Below the pieces are notes generated by a model. That model was not told the DNA's origin, made no database searches, and saw only the letters and a program-made list of their open reading frames with translations. Of a stretch of 64,000 nucleotides of DNA, positions 1 to 8,583 are shown one piece after another. A program made the position numbers and the translations under genes. Positions within the stretch are counted from its first letter, which is position 1; each line of letters begins with the position of its first letter. This DNA is from Methylobacillus flagellatus_A (GTDB lineage: Bacteria; Pseudomonadota; Gammaproteobacteria; Burkholderiales; Methylophilaceae), in NCBI RefSeq assembly GCF_031344055.1, contig NZ_JADBEN010000004.1. The stretch is one strand, 5' to 3'.

Positions 1-898
1 TGAGGCGCAGCGCCGCCTGGCCGTTGAGGGCGGCATCATCGATATGGAGGTGCTCAGGGCGGATGCCCAGGGTGATCTGCTGTTCCGGCTCGATCTCCAG
101 ATGGTTGACGGGTACCGACTGCCCGGCAATAAAGGCGGACCGATAATCGGCAGACCATTGCAGCGGCAGGTCTAGCAGGTTCATTGACGGGGAGCCCATG
201 AAACCGGCCACGAAGGTGGTGGCGGGAGACTGGTAGATTTCTGCCGGCGTACCCAGTTGTTCGATGCGGCCGTGATTGATCACCGCGATGCGGTCGGCCA
301 GCGTCATGGCTTCCACCTGGTCGTGCGTGACGTAGATCATGGTCTTGCCGATGCGCTGGTGCAGGCGCTTGATCTCCATGCGCATTTCCGTGCGCAGTTT
401 GGCGTCCAGGTTGGACAATGGTTCGTCGAACAGGAACAGCTGGGCGTCGCGCACGAGCGCGCGGCCGATCGCCACGCGTTGGCGCTGCCCGCCTGAAAGC
501 GCGGCGGGCTTGCGCTGCAATAGGGGAGTCAGTTGCAAAAGATCCGCTGCGGCGTGCACTTTCTGCTGGATTTCCTGCTTGGGCGTGCCTCGGATGATGA
601 GGCCAAACGCCAGGTTGTCGTAAACAGTCTTGTGCGGATAAAGCGCATAGTCCTGGAACACCAGCGCCATGTTGCGTTCGCGCGGCGGCAGGCGGTTGAT
701 GCTGCGGCCGTCCAGGATCACTTGCCCTTCGTCGGCTTCTTCCAGGCCTGCCAGGATGCGCAGCAATGTCGACTTGCCGCAACCGGAAGGGCCGACCAGC
801 ACAATGAATTCCCCTGAGGCGATGTCTAGGTCGATTTCTTGGAGGATGCGCGTCTGGGCGAACTGCTTGCCCAGGCGTTGCAGGCTAAGCTTTGCCAT
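1..898 (-). CDS. Sugar-type ABC transporter ATP-binding protein (MalK/UgpC family), 3' part outside window
   Basis: This cytoplasmic ATPase subunit powers import by a binding-protein-dependent carbohydrate transporter. The reverse strand reads from ATG at 898 with MAKLSLQRLGKQF, Walker A GPSGCGKS, signature LSGGQRQ, Walker B FLFDEP, the switch histidine in THDQ, and then the beginning of the C-terminal MalK-type regulatory domain (GIRPEHL). The reading frame is open to the window edge, so about 299 codons are visible and the C-terminus is missing. A LacI-type repressor gene lies divergently upstream with a perfect operator between them, which suggests substrate-controlled transcription. The transported sugar or polyol cannot be told from the ATPase alone. 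Confidence 0.93.
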   Translation of the reverse strand, partial: MAKLSLQRLGKQFAQTRILQEIDLDIASGEFIVLVGPSGCGKSTLLRILAGLEEADEGQVILDGRSINRLPPRERNMALVFQDYALYPHKTVYDNLAFGLIIRGTPKQEIQQKVHAAADLLQLTPLLQRKPAALSGGQRQRVAIGRALVRDAQLFLFDEPLSNLDAKLRTEMRMEIKRLHQRIGKTMIYVTHDQVEAMTLADRIAVINHGRIEQLGTPAEIYQSPATTFVAGFMGSPSMNLLDLPLQWSADYRSAFIAGQSVPVNHLEIEPEQQITLGIRPEHLHIDDAALNGQAALRL

Positions 899-1003
899 GG
901 GTACTTGCCTGCATGAAAGCCGACTTCGATATATCCAGGCGTGGCTTCTCCTGAATAAAATACAAATGTTTTGAAAATTTTGAAAACACTGATAATCTCA
1001 ATG

Positions 1004-1019
1004 ATGTTACCGGTAACAT
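1004..1019. promoter_or_regulatory. Perfect 16-bp palindromic operator (GntR/LacI type)
   Basis: The sequence ATGTTACCGGTAACAT is a perfect inverted repeat with a central CCGG, the usual form of a LacI-family operator, and it resembles the gluconate-type (GntR/IdnR) operators. It lies in the 207-nt gap between the ABC ATPase gene (leftward) and the LacI-type regulator gene (rightward), so it could control both. That the adjacent repressor binds it is an inference from position. Confidence 0.7.
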
Positions 1020-1105
1020 TTGAATGTTAGGGCAAGTGTTTGTATGTTGTAAAAGAATTAAAATGAAAATCAATATTTATAAAAGTTATATATAGGTGGT
1101 TGCCG

Positions 1106-2131
1106 ATGTCGGGTAAGCGCAAGGGACTGGGCAGGGCCACCGTGCATGACGTGGCGAAGCTGGCTGACGTTTCATCCATTACCGTGTCGCGGTATTTCAA
1201 GCAGCCGGAAATCGTGTCCGAAGTATTGCGAGGCCGCATCGCCAAGGCGGTGGCGGCGTTGGACTACCTGCCCAACCATGCCGCAGGCGGCCTGGCCTCG
1301 ACCCGGGGCCGCATTGTGGCCATGGTGATTCCCAATATCTCGGGCCCCATCTTTGCCAACACCATCCAGAGCTTCAGCGATGAGCTGAACCGGCATGGAT
1401 ACCAGCTGTTGCTGGCGTCGAGCTATTTCTCCATGGAAAAGGAGGAAAGCGCGGTGCGCGCCTTCCTCGGTTGGTCGCCGGCGGCGCTGGTGCTGACCAG
1501 CCAGTATCATTCCGAGGGAACCGAGAGGCTGATCGCCAAGGCCGCCATGCCGGTGGTGGAAACCTGGGACTACGTGCCGGAGCGCAAGCCGGTGCAGGTG
1601 GGGTTTTCGCATGTGGAGGTTGGCCGGCAATCAGTGGAGTATTTGCATGGCAAGGGGTACAAGCGCATTGCCTATGTGCAGAACAGCCTGATAGGCGACT
1701 TGAGCGCGCTTGACCGCCGTGATGGCTATATTGCGCGCATGAACGAATACGGCCTGGAGCCCTGGGTGTTCGTCCCCACCCAGGCCGACCCGTTCGAGGC
1801 GGGCCGCCAGGCGGTCAATTCCCTGCTGTTGCGCCAGCAGCCTGCCGAAGCCATTGTGTTCGCCAACGACAACCTGGCCGCGGGCGGCATGTTGGCTGGC
1901 CTGCGGGCCGGCAAGCGCTTTCCCGAGGATTGCGCCATTTTCGGCTTCGGCAATTACGCTTTTTCCGAAATGCTGCTGCCCAGCCTTACCACCATACGCC
2001 CTCCCGCGCGGGAGATCGGCGAGGTTGCCGCCTTGCGCGTATTGCAGGCATTGGGGGAAACGCCCGTGGATGGTCCGGTGCAGCACCTCAACCTGCTGGA
2101 CTGTGAATTGATTGCGCGCGAGAGCGCTTAA
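1106..2131 (+). CDS. LacI-family transcriptional repressor (GntR-like)
   Basis: This is a DNA-binding repressor of 341 residues. The N-terminal helix-turn-helix is visible as ATVHDVAKLADVSSITVSRYF near residues 11-31, followed by the hinge region (YLPNHAAGGLAS) and a periplasmic-binding-protein-like sensor domain to the C-terminus (VFANDNLAAGG is the typical motif). ATG at 1106 is preferred over TTG at 1100 because AGGTGG lies six bases before it. The gene is divergent from the ABC transporter ATPase and 29 nt upstream of an aldo/keto reductase gene, so the three probably form one carbohydrate or polyol unit. The helix-turn-helix resembles gluconate repressors; the true inducer is unknown. 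Confidence 0.92.
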   Translation: MSGKRKGLGRATVHDVAKLADVSSITVSRYFKQPEIVSEVLRGRIAKAVAALDYLPNHAAGGLASTRGRIVAMVIPNISGPIFANTIQSFSDELNRHGYQLLLASSYFSMEKEESAVRAFLGWSPAALVLTSQYHSEGTERLIAKAAMPVVETWDYVPERKPVQVGFSHVEVGRQSVEYLHGKGYKRIAYVQNSLIGDLSALDRRDGYIARMNEYGLEPWVFVPTQADPFEAGRQAVNSLLLRQQPAEAIVFANDNLAAGGMLAGLRAGKRFPEDCAIFGFGNYAFSEMLLPSLTTIRPPAREIGEVAALRVLQALGETPVDGPVQHLNLLDCELIARESA

Positions 2132-2160
2132 CAATGAGTTGTGAATTGAAGGAGCAGTGA

Positions 2161-3201
2161 ATGACTTACCAGGCCGATGAACATCGTTATGAGCAGATGC
2201 AGTACCGCCGTTGCGGCAAGAGCGGGCTCAAGCTGCCGTTGCTGTCGCTGGGCTTGTGGCACAATTTCGGCGATAACACCAATATCGCCGTGCAGCGCGA
2301 GATGCTGCGCACCGCGTTCGACCTCGGCATCACCCATTTCGACCTCGCTAACAACTACGGCCCGCCGTACGGCAGTGCGGAAGCCAATTTCGGCCAGTTG
2401 TTCCGGCAGGATTTCCGGCCTTACCGCGACGAGCTGATCATTTCCACCAAGGCGGGATGGGACATGTGGCCGGGTCCCTACGGGCAGGGCGGCGGTTCGC
2501 GCAAATACCTGCTTGCGAGCCTGGACCAAAGCCTGCAGCGCATGGGGCTGGACTATGTGGATATCTTCTATTCGCACCGCTTCGACGCGGAAACGCCGCT
2601 GGAGGAAACCATGGGCGCCCTCGCCAGCGCCGTGCAGCAGGGCAAGGCGCTCTATGTCGGCATTTCTTCCTACTCCCCCGCCAAGACGCTGGAAGCTTCC
2701 AAGCTGTTGCGGGAATGGAAGATCCCCTGCCTGATCCACCAGCCTTCCTACAACCTGCTCAACCGCTGGATAGAACGCGGCCTGCTCGACACCTTGCAGC
2801 AGGAGGGCATGGGTTGCATCACCTTTACCGCGCTGGCCCAGGGGCTGCTCTCGGACAAATACCTCAACGGCATTCCGCAGGAGGCGCGCATCAACCGCCC
2901 GGGCGGCAACTCCATCCCTTCTAGCCACTTGAGCGAGGAAAACCTCAAGCGCATTCACGGCCTCAACCGGATTGCATTGCAGCGCGGGCAAACGCTCGCG
3001 CAGATGGCGTTGGCCTGGGTGCTGCGCGACGAGCGCGTGACCTCCACCTTGATCGGGGCGAGCAACAGCCAGCAGATCCGCGAGAACGTCGCCGCCTTGC
3101 AGAACCTTGCCTTCGCGCCGGAAGAGCTGGCTGCGATAGACGTCCTCGCCCAGGAGGGAGGCATCGACCTCTGGGCAGGTTCTTCCAGCGACTGGAAATA
3201 G
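2161..3201 (+). CDS. yghZ: Aldo/keto reductase, YghZ-like (L-glyceraldehyde 3-phosphate reductase family)
   Basis: This cytoplasmic NADPH-dependent TIM-barrel oxidoreductase has 346 residues and follows E. coli YghZ (Gpr) along nearly its whole length as I recall that sequence: MQYRRCGKSGL at the start, GITHFDLANNYGPP with the catalytic Asp/Tyr region, LIISTKAG carrying the catalytic Lys, YSHR with the catalytic His, and SYNLLNRW. A strong ribosome-binding site (GGAG) precedes the ATG by seven bases. It follows the LacI repressor gene by 29 nt and is probably co-transcribed with it. In this setting it may reduce an aldehyde or sugar derivative tied to the transporter substrate, but that substrate is not known. 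Confidence 0.92.
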   Translation: MTYQADEHRYEQMQYRRCGKSGLKLPLLSLGLWHNFGDNTNIAVQREMLRTAFDLGITHFDLANNYGPPYGSAEANFGQLFRQDFRPYRDELIISTKAGWDMWPGPYGQGGGSRKYLLASLDQSLQRMGLDYVDIFYSHRFDAETPLEETMGALASAVQQGKALYVGISSYSPAKTLEASKLLREWKIPCLIHQPSYNLLNRWIERGLLDTLQQEGMGCITFTALAQGLLSDKYLNGIPQEARINRPGGNSIPSSHLSEENLKRIHGLNRIALQRGQTLAQMALAWVLRDERVTSTLIGASNSQQIRENVAALQNLAFAPEELAAIDVLAQEGGIDLWAGSSSDWK

Positions 3202-3208
3202 CTAGTCT

Positions 3209-3489
3209 AGAGCCTGTTCACGATATTTTCATCGGGTGCGCAAGGCTCCAACACGCGTCCGGTCAAGGCGCAGTTCGCAGGTGATGCTGATTGCCTAGCC
3301 AATGACTGCAACGCAGAACGGGCGCGTGTTGGAGCCTTGCCCATTGGGTTGTCTCGGCAGCGCAGCGGCCGGGACGTTGCAATTCCTCGGGTAATGTCCC
3401 GGTGAAATCCACACGCTTAATGGTTTGCACCTTGCATCACTTGCCCTGCCGGGACAACGTACTTGATGAAAATATCGTGAACAGGCTCT
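3209..3489. repeat. MITE-like non-coding element with perfect 25-bp terminal inverted repeats
   Basis: The 418-nt gap between the reductase gene and ruvB holds no convincing gene but a highly structured element. Its ends (3209-3233 and 3465-3489) are perfect 25-bp inverted repeats beginning AGAGCCTGTTCACGA. Inside are a perfect 17-bp inverted repeat (3241-3257 with 3323-3339, CAAGGCTCCAACACGCG), a 13-bp pair with one mismatch (3348-3360 with 3446-3458), and a nested 7-bp pair CCGGGAC/GTCCCGG (3369-3375, 3396-3402). No transposase frame is present and no clear target duplication is seen. It looks like a miniature inverted-repeat element or IS remnant able to fold into a branched structure. Confidence 0.7.
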
Positions 3490-3619
3490 TGGTAAGTCGC
3501 GGAAGGTTTTTACGTTTTTTGACCTGCAAGGTAGAGAACAATCGCAGGCTTTTCTGTATCATGCGCATATGCCGCTGCGCGCAGAAGCTGCGCAGCGTAG
3601 CCAAGCAGAATCCGACCTG

Positions 3620-4657
3620 ATGATAGAAACCGACCGTTTAATCGCCCCATCCACCCAAGGCACGCAGGAAGAAGCGCTGGAGCGCGCCCTGCGTCCCAAG
3701 GTATTGGATGAATACGTAGGCCAGGAAAAGGCGCGCGGCCAGCTGGAAATCTTCATCGACGCCGCGCGCGGGCGTTCCGAGGCGCTGGACCACGTATTGC
3801 TGTTCGGGCCGCCGGGCCTGGGCAAGACCACGCTGGCGCATATCATCGCCAAGGAGATGGGCGTCAACCTGCGCCAGACCTCGGGCCCGGTGCTGGAGCG
3901 CGCGGGCGACCTTGCGGCGCTGCTCACCAATCTCGAACCCAACGATGTCTTGTTCATCGACGAAATCCATCGGCTTTCCCCGGTCGTGGAGGAAATACTC
4001 TATCCGGCCATGGAGGATTACCGGCTGGACATCATGATCGGCGAAGGGCCTGCCGCGCGTTCGGTGCGCCTCGACCTGCCGCCTTTCACCCTGGTGGGGG
4101 CGACCACCAGGGCCGGCATGCTGACCAACCCTTTGCGCGACCGCTTCGGCATCGTTTCGCGCCTGGAGTTCTACACTGCGGACGAGCTGGCCCGCATCGT
4201 CCACCGTTCCGCCGGATTGCTGGAGGTTTCCATGCAGCAGGAAGGCGCGCTGGAAATCGCTCGCCGCTCGCGCGGCACGCCGCGTATCGCCAACCGCCTG
4301 TTGCGCCGGGTGCGCGACTATGCCCAGGTGAAGTCCGACGGCGTCGTCAGCGCCGATATTGCCGATGCCGCCCTGAAAATGCTCGATGTGGACAAGCTCG
4401 GTTTCGATGTCATGGACCGCAAGCTGCTGCTGGCCGTGCTGGAGAAATTCGACGGCGGCCCGGTCGGGCTGGATAACCTCGCAGCCGCGATCGGCGAGGA
4501 GCGCGACACCATCGAGGACGTGCTCGAGCCGTACCTGATCCAGCAAGGCTACCTCATGCGCACCCCGCGCGGCCGCATCGCCACCCAGCAGGCATATCAG
4601 CATTTCGGGCTCGCCACGCCCGGCAAGATCGGCACGGGAGAACTCTGGCAGCAATGA
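3620..4657 (+). CDS. ruvB: Holliday junction branch migration helicase RuvB
   Basis: RuvB is the hexameric AAA+ motor that drives branch migration with RuvA during recombinational repair. The 345-residue product shows Walker A GPPGLGKT, Walker B LFIDEIHR, sensor motif GATTRAG, arginine-finger region LRDRFG and the C-terminal winged-helix domain (GPVGLDNLAAAIGEERDTIEDVLEPYL). I chose ATG at 3620 (MIETDRLI), matching the E. coli N-terminus, over the in-frame ATG at 3569, which would add 17 atypical residues. The gene is not next to ruvA or ruvC here. Its stop overlaps the ybgC start by four bases (ATGA), so it is translationally coupled to the tol-pal operon. Confidence 0.97.
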   Translation: MIETDRLIAPSTQGTQEEALERALRPKVLDEYVGQEKARGQLEIFIDAARGRSEALDHVLLFGPPGLGKTTLAHIIAKEMGVNLRQTSGPVLERAGDLAALLTNLEPNDVLFIDEIHRLSPVVEEILYPAMEDYRLDIMIGEGPAARSVRLDLPPFTLVGATTRAGMLTNPLRDRFGIVSRLEFYTADELARIVHRSAGLLEVSMQQEGALEIARRSRGTPRIANRLLRRVRDYAQVKSDGVVSADIADAALKMLDVDKLGFDVMDRKLLLAVLEKFDGGPVGLDNLAAAIGEERDTIEDVLEPYLIQQGYLMRTPRGRIATQQAYQHFGLATPGKIGTGELWQQ

Positions 4658-5064
4658 GCGCAAGTACGGAGTTCCGCTGGCCGGTAAGGGTTTACTACGA
4701 AGATACCGATAGCGGCGGCGTGGTCTATCACGCCAATTACCTCAAGTTCATGGAGCGTGCGCGCACCGAGTTCCTGCGCAGCCTGGGTTTCGGCCAGGCG
4801 GAACTAAGGGATGATCTCGGGGTCTTGTTCGTGGTGCGCAGCCTTGCGCTACAATACCGCCGTCCCGCGCGCTTTGATGACGCGCTGGAAGTGGTGACTC
4901 GGCTCGAGGAGCTTGGGCGCAGCCTCATGAAATTCGAGCAGAAGATATACCGCGGCGAGCAATTGCTGACAGAGGCCACCGTGGATATCGTCTGCATCGA
5001 TGCGGAACAGTTCAGGCCGGCCATCATCCCGCCTGCCGTGCGAAACCTGGTCAACCCTATGTGA
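4654..5064 (+). CDS. ybgC: Tol-Pal-associated acyl-CoA thioesterase YbgC
   Basis: YbgC is a small cytoplasmic hotdog-fold thioesterase acting on acyl-CoA or acyl-ACP and linked to phospholipid metabolism. The 136-residue protein carries the 4-hydroxybenzoyl-CoA thioesterase signature YYEDTDSGGVVYHANY near residues 15-30, with the catalytic Asp and His. It overlaps ruvB by four bases and lies 34 nt upstream of tolQ, the standard first position of the tol-pal operon in proteobacteria. Confidence 0.95.
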   Translation: MSASTEFRWPVRVYYEDTDSGGVVYHANYLKFMERARTEFLRSLGFGQAELRDDLGVLFVVRSLALQYRRPARFDDALEVVTRLEELGRSLMKFEQKIYRGEQLLTEATVDIVCIDAEQFRPAIIPPAVRNLVNPM

Positions 5065-5098
5065 TCAACCTTATGCGATCAACCCAAATGGAGCTTGA

Positions 5099-5773
5099 AT
5101 GAATCCTACTGAAGACATGTCGTTTATATCGCTGATCAGCGGCGCCAGCGTGCCGGTGCAGATCGTGATGGCATTGCTGCTGCTCACATCGCTGATCTCC
5201 TGGTGGTATATCTTCATCAAATTTTTCTCCATCCGCAGCGCAGACAACGAAGCCGAGGAGTTCGAACGCGTATTCTGGAAGGGCGGCGACCTCAACCAGC
5301 TTTATGAAAGCGTGACGTCGGGGCGCCGCAACACGCAAGGCCTTGCCAGCATTTTCGAGGCCGGCTTCAAGGAATATGCGCGCCTCAAGCGTCAGCCCAG
5401 CCTGGACGTAGGCGACGTGACCGAAGGCGCGCGGCGCGCCATGCGCGCCGCCTACAACCGCGAGATGGACGAGCTGGATTCCCACCTGCCTTTCCTCGCC
5501 TCGGTCGGCTCCGTGAGTCCTTACATCGGCTTGTTCGGCACCGTGTGGGGCATCATGAACGCATTCCGCGGCCTGGCCAACATGGCCCAGGCCACCCTTT
5601 CCCACGTCGCGCCCGGGATTGCCGAAGCGTTGGTCGCTACCGCGATCGGCCTGTTTGCCGCGATCCCCGCCGTGATCGCCTACAACCGCTTTACCGCCTC
5701 GGTCGACAGGCTGGCCGTGCGTTACGAAAGCTTTATCGAAGAATTCACCAATATCCTGCAACGCAAAGCATAA
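5099..5773 (+). CDS. tolQ: Tol-Pal system proton channel subunit TolQ
   Basis: TolQ is an inner-membrane protein that with TolR forms the proton-driven motor energising TolA for outer-membrane constriction at division. The 224-residue protein has three hydrophobic segments: one near residues 20-42 (IVMALLLLTSLISWWYIFIK) and two in the MotA/TolQ/ExbB domain (SVGSVSPYIGLFGTVWGIM and AEALVATAIGLFAAIPAVIAY). It is the second gene of the tol operon and ends 10 nt before tolR. Confidence 0.97.
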   Translation: MNPTEDMSFISLISGASVPVQIVMALLLLTSLISWWYIFIKFFSIRSADNEAEEFERVFWKGGDLNQLYESVTSGRRNTQGLASIFEAGFKEYARLKRQPSLDVGDVTEGARRAMRAAYNREMDELDSHLPFLASVGSVSPYIGLFGTVWGIMNAFRGLANMAQATLSHVAPGIAEALVATAIGLFAAIPAVIAYNRFTASVDRLAVRYESFIEEFTNILQRKA

Positions 5774-5783
5774 GGAGGCCGTG

Positions 5784-6170
5784 ATGAGCCGTCGCAAATC
5801 CCGCCGCCTGATGAACCAGATCAACGTCGTGCCCTACATTGACGTTACGCTGGTGCTGCTGGTGATCTTCATGGTCACGGCGCCCATGACCAATCCCGGC
5901 ATCGTCGAATTGCCGCAGGTAGGGCAGACGCTCAAGCAGGCGGCTGCGCCTATCGTCATCACCGTCAAGGCGGATGGCCGCGCCGAGATCGAAAGCAAGG
6001 TCATGGAACGCGATCAGTTGCTGTTCGAGGTCAAGACCCAGGTCGAGAAGACGCCGGACCGCGCCATCGTGATCGCCGCCGACAAGAACGTGCAGTACGA
6101 CAAGGTGGTGACGCTGATGGACAGCCTCAAGCAGTACAAGGTCGGCCTTTTGCTTAAACCAGCCAATTGA
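5784..6170 (+). CDS. tolR: Tol-Pal system protein TolR
   Basis: TolR is the single-span inner-membrane partner of TolQ, with a periplasmic domain of the ExbD/TolR family. The 128-residue product has the transmembrane helix VVPYIDVTLVLLVIFMV near residues 16-32, which includes the conserved channel Asp. The ATG at 5784 is chosen over the GTG immediately before it because AAGGAGG lies at the better distance (five bases). It ends three bases before tolA begins. Confidence 0.96.
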   Translation: MSRRKSRRLMNQINVVPYIDVTLVLLVIFMVTAPMTNPGIVELPQVGQTLKQAAAPIVITVKADGRAEIESKVMERDQLLFEVKTQVEKTPDRAIVIAADKNVQYDKVVTLMDSLKQYKVGLLLKPAN

Positions 6171-6173
6171 TGC

Positions 6174-7025
6174 ATGAGAAAACGTCGAGCCAATCCCTAT
6201 AAAGCGCGTGCCGCAGCACTTTCGCTGCTCGTGCATTTGCTGTTGCTGGCGCTGCTGCTGGTGTCGTTCGAGTGGAAGACGCAGCAGCCGGTGATGGTGG
6301 CCCAGGTCGAGCTCTGGGAGAACCTGCCCGCCGACAAGCCGGTGGCGAAACCGCCGCAGCCGCAGCCTGTTCCCGAGCCGCCAAAACCCGAGCCTAAGCC
6401 GGAACCGCAGCCCGAACCGAAGCCAGAGCCAAAACCGGAACCCGCGCCTGAGCCGGAACCGCAGGCAGACATCCAGGTGAAGAAGGAGCCGGAGAAGCCC
6501 AAGCCGCCGAAACCGGAAAAAAAGCCCGAGCCGAAAAAGCCCGAGCCGAAAAAGCCCGAAAAGAAACCTGAACCCAAGAAGCCCGAGCCGAAAAAACCGG
6601 AGCCAAAGAAAGAAGACAAGGTCAAGCTGGATGAGTTGAGGAAGCTGCAGCAGGAACTGCTGGAAGAAAGTTCGCAGCCGGCGCCGGCGCAAAAACAAGG
6701 GCCGACGCAATCGGGCGCCAATGTGGCCAACCAGGGCGAAATCGACAAGTACCTGGGCCAGATCCGCGACAAGATCAGACGCAACGTGAATCGCCAGCTA
6801 TGCGGTACAGGCAAGCCGGAACTCGAGGTCGGTATCAGCCTGATGCCCACGGGCGAGGTGATAGGCGTGCCGCGCATATTGAAGAGCAGTGGCCTGCCTG
6901 CGTGCGACGAAGCGATCGAAAGAGCGATCCTGCAAGCGCAGCCTTTGCCGGTGCCGGCGCAGCCCGACCTGTTTTCGCGCTTCCGCGACCTCAGGCTCAA
7001 GTTCCGCCCCAACGAGGATTACTAG
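6174..7025 (+). CDS. tolA: Cell envelope integrity protein TolA
   Basis: TolA spans the periplasm, linking the TolQR motor to TolB and Pal at the outer membrane. The 283-residue protein has an N-terminal transmembrane helix (about residues 15-34), a long low-complexity region rich in Pro, Lys and Glu (about 60-150) built from degenerate PEPK/KPEP units, a helical stretch (KLDELRKLQQELLEE) and a C-terminal TonB/TolA-like domain from about 185 (YLGQIRDKIRRNVNRQLC). The proline-lysine linker replaces the alanine-rich helix typical of E. coli TolA, and its repetitive DNA explains long open frames on the opposite strand. Confidence 0.94.
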   Translation: MRKRRANPYKARAAALSLLVHLLLLALLLVSFEWKTQQPVMVAQVELWENLPADKPVAKPPQPQPVPEPPKPEPKPEPQPEPKPEPKPEPAPEPEPQADIQVKKEPEKPKPPKPEKKPEPKKPEPKKPEKKPEPKKPEPKKPEPKKEDKVKLDELRKLQQELLEESSQPAPAQKQGPTQSGANVANQGEIDKYLGQIRDKIRRNVNRQLCGTGKPELEVGISLMPTGEVIGVPRILKSSGLPACDEAIERAILQAQPLPVPAQPDLFSRFRDLRLKFRPNEDY

Positions 7026-7145
7026 CAGCTGATTATCGGTTTGATCGGTAGGCAACAAGCCCCATAGCAAGTCTGTGGGCGAATTTGGTAGAATGTCCGC
7101 TGATCAATCGGGGAACTTTGCATTATTTTACTGCCCTAAACCCAC

Positions 7146-8444
7146 ATGAATAAATTACGCTTATTTCTCAGCCTCTTAGTTTCCTTCCTGCCATTCGGTG
7201 TGACGTCCGGCGCGCATGCCGCGCTGACCGTCGAAATTGTCGGTGGCGCCGCCCAGCAAATCCCGATTGCGGTCGTACCCTTCGCCCAGCAGGGAACGAT
7301 CCCCGGCCAGCAGGACACGATAGCCAACGTGATCGGCGCCGATTTGCGCCGCAGTGGCCTGTTCCGCGTGCTGGAAACCCGTGGCGTTGCTAACCAGCCC
7401 AGCGAACTCAGCCAGGTCAATTACCAGGACTGGGCTTCTATCCAGGCGCAGGCATTGACCATAGGCAATATCGAGACGCTGCCCGGCAACCGCCTTAAAG
7501 TGTCTTTCCGCCTGTTGGACGTATACAAGCAGAACCAGCTGGTGGGCATGGAATACAACATCACCCCGGCCCAGTTGCGCTTGACCGCGCACAAGATCGC
7601 CGACGTGATCTACCAGAAACTGACGGGCGAGCAGGGCGTTTTCGCCACCCGCATCGCCTATGTCAGCAAGTCCGGCGGCCGCTATGCACTGCAAGTGGCG
7701 GATTCCGACGGGTACAACCCGCAGACCGTCGTCTCTTCCGCAGAGCCGATCATCTCGCCCGTCTGGTCTCCTGACGGCACCAAGCTGGCGTATGTATCGT
7801 TCGAAAAGAAGAAGCCCATTGTCTATGTGCAATCCTTGGTTTCCGGCCAGCGCACCGTATTGGCGAATTTCAAGGGCAATAACAGTGCGCCTTCATGGTC
7901 GCCTGACGGCAAACGGCTGGCGATCGTGCTGACGCATGCGGCCAACTCCCAGATCTACTCCATCAATGCCGATGGCACCGGTTTGCAGCAGTTGACGCGC
8001 ACTACCGCGATCGATACCGAGCCGACATGGTCGCCGGATGGCCGCTATATCTATTTCACCTCCGATCGCGGCGGCAGCCCGCAAATCTACCGCATGGCCT
8101 CCAGCGGCGGCGATGCCAGCCGCATGACGTTCGAGGGCGGTTACGTGGTGAGTCCGCGCTTGTCGGCAGATGGCAAGTCTCTTGCTTACATCCGCCGTGA
8201 CGGCGGCCAGTTCAAGGTCGCCCTGCAGGATTTGCAGAGCGGACAAGTGCAAGTATTGAGCGACGGGCCCAAGGATGAATCGCCCAGCTTCGCGCCGAAT
8301 GGCCGCATGTTGCTGCACGCCACACGTATCGGCGGTCGCGGCGCGTTGGCGGCCGTATCTGCCGATGGTAGGGTCAAGCAGCGCCTGAGCGAGAGCGGCG
8401 GCGATGTGCGCGAGCCCGCCTGGGGCCCGATCATCAGCCAGTAG
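7146..8444 (+). CDS. tolB: Tol-Pal system beta-propeller protein TolB
   Basis: TolB is the periplasmic protein that cycles between Pal and TolA. The 432-residue product has a signal peptide (MNKLRLFLSLLVSFLPFGVTSGAHA), an N-terminal alpha/beta domain, and a C-terminal WD40-like propeller with repeated SPDG motifs (WSPDGTKLAYVS, WSPDGKRLAIVL, WSPDGRYIYFTS). It sits 120 nt after tolA and before pal. Confidence 0.97.
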   Translation: MNKLRLFLSLLVSFLPFGVTSGAHAALTVEIVGGAAQQIPIAVVPFAQQGTIPGQQDTIANVIGADLRRSGLFRVLETRGVANQPSELSQVNYQDWASIQAQALTIGNIETLPGNRLKVSFRLLDVYKQNQLVGMEYNITPAQLRLTAHKIADVIYQKLTGEQGVFATRIAYVSKSGGRYALQVADSDGYNPQTVVSSAEPIISPVWSPDGTKLAYVSFEKKKPIVYVQSLVSGQRTVLANFKGNNSAPSWSPDGKRLAIVLTHAANSQIYSINADGTGLQQLTRTTAIDTEPTWSPDGRYIYFTSDRGGSPQIYRMASSGGDASRMTFEGGYVVSPRLSADGKSLAYIRRDGGQFKVALQDLQSGQVQVLSDGPKDESPSFAPNGRMLLHATRIGGRGALAAVSADGRVKQRLSESGGDVREPAWGPIISQ

Positions 8445-8583
8445 GGAATTGAAATAACAAGCAAGTTATTGTAAAAACGGCCGTTATGCTTAGTTGGCGC
8501 CGGGTGTTTTTGTAACAACAGGCAAGTTTGTAGTGTGGTAACAGTTGATGGTGTGTCTTACATAATTTAAAGGAGAGAACAAA

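Noticed and set aside
3402..3620. Short open frame inside the repeat element upstream of ruvB
   Set aside because: It runs through the inverted repeats and has no ribosome-binding site or recognisable domain; the DNA is better explained as a structured non-coding element.
6340..6620. Repetitive DNA in tolA resembling tandem repeats or a CRISPR array
   Set aside because: The period is short and irregular, there are no spacers, and it encodes the Pro/Lys/Glu linker of TolA in frame.
5745..6710. Long leftward open frame antisense to tolR/tolA
   Set aside because: It consists of low-complexity residues that mirror the TolA repeat; codon use and operon context support the forward genes.
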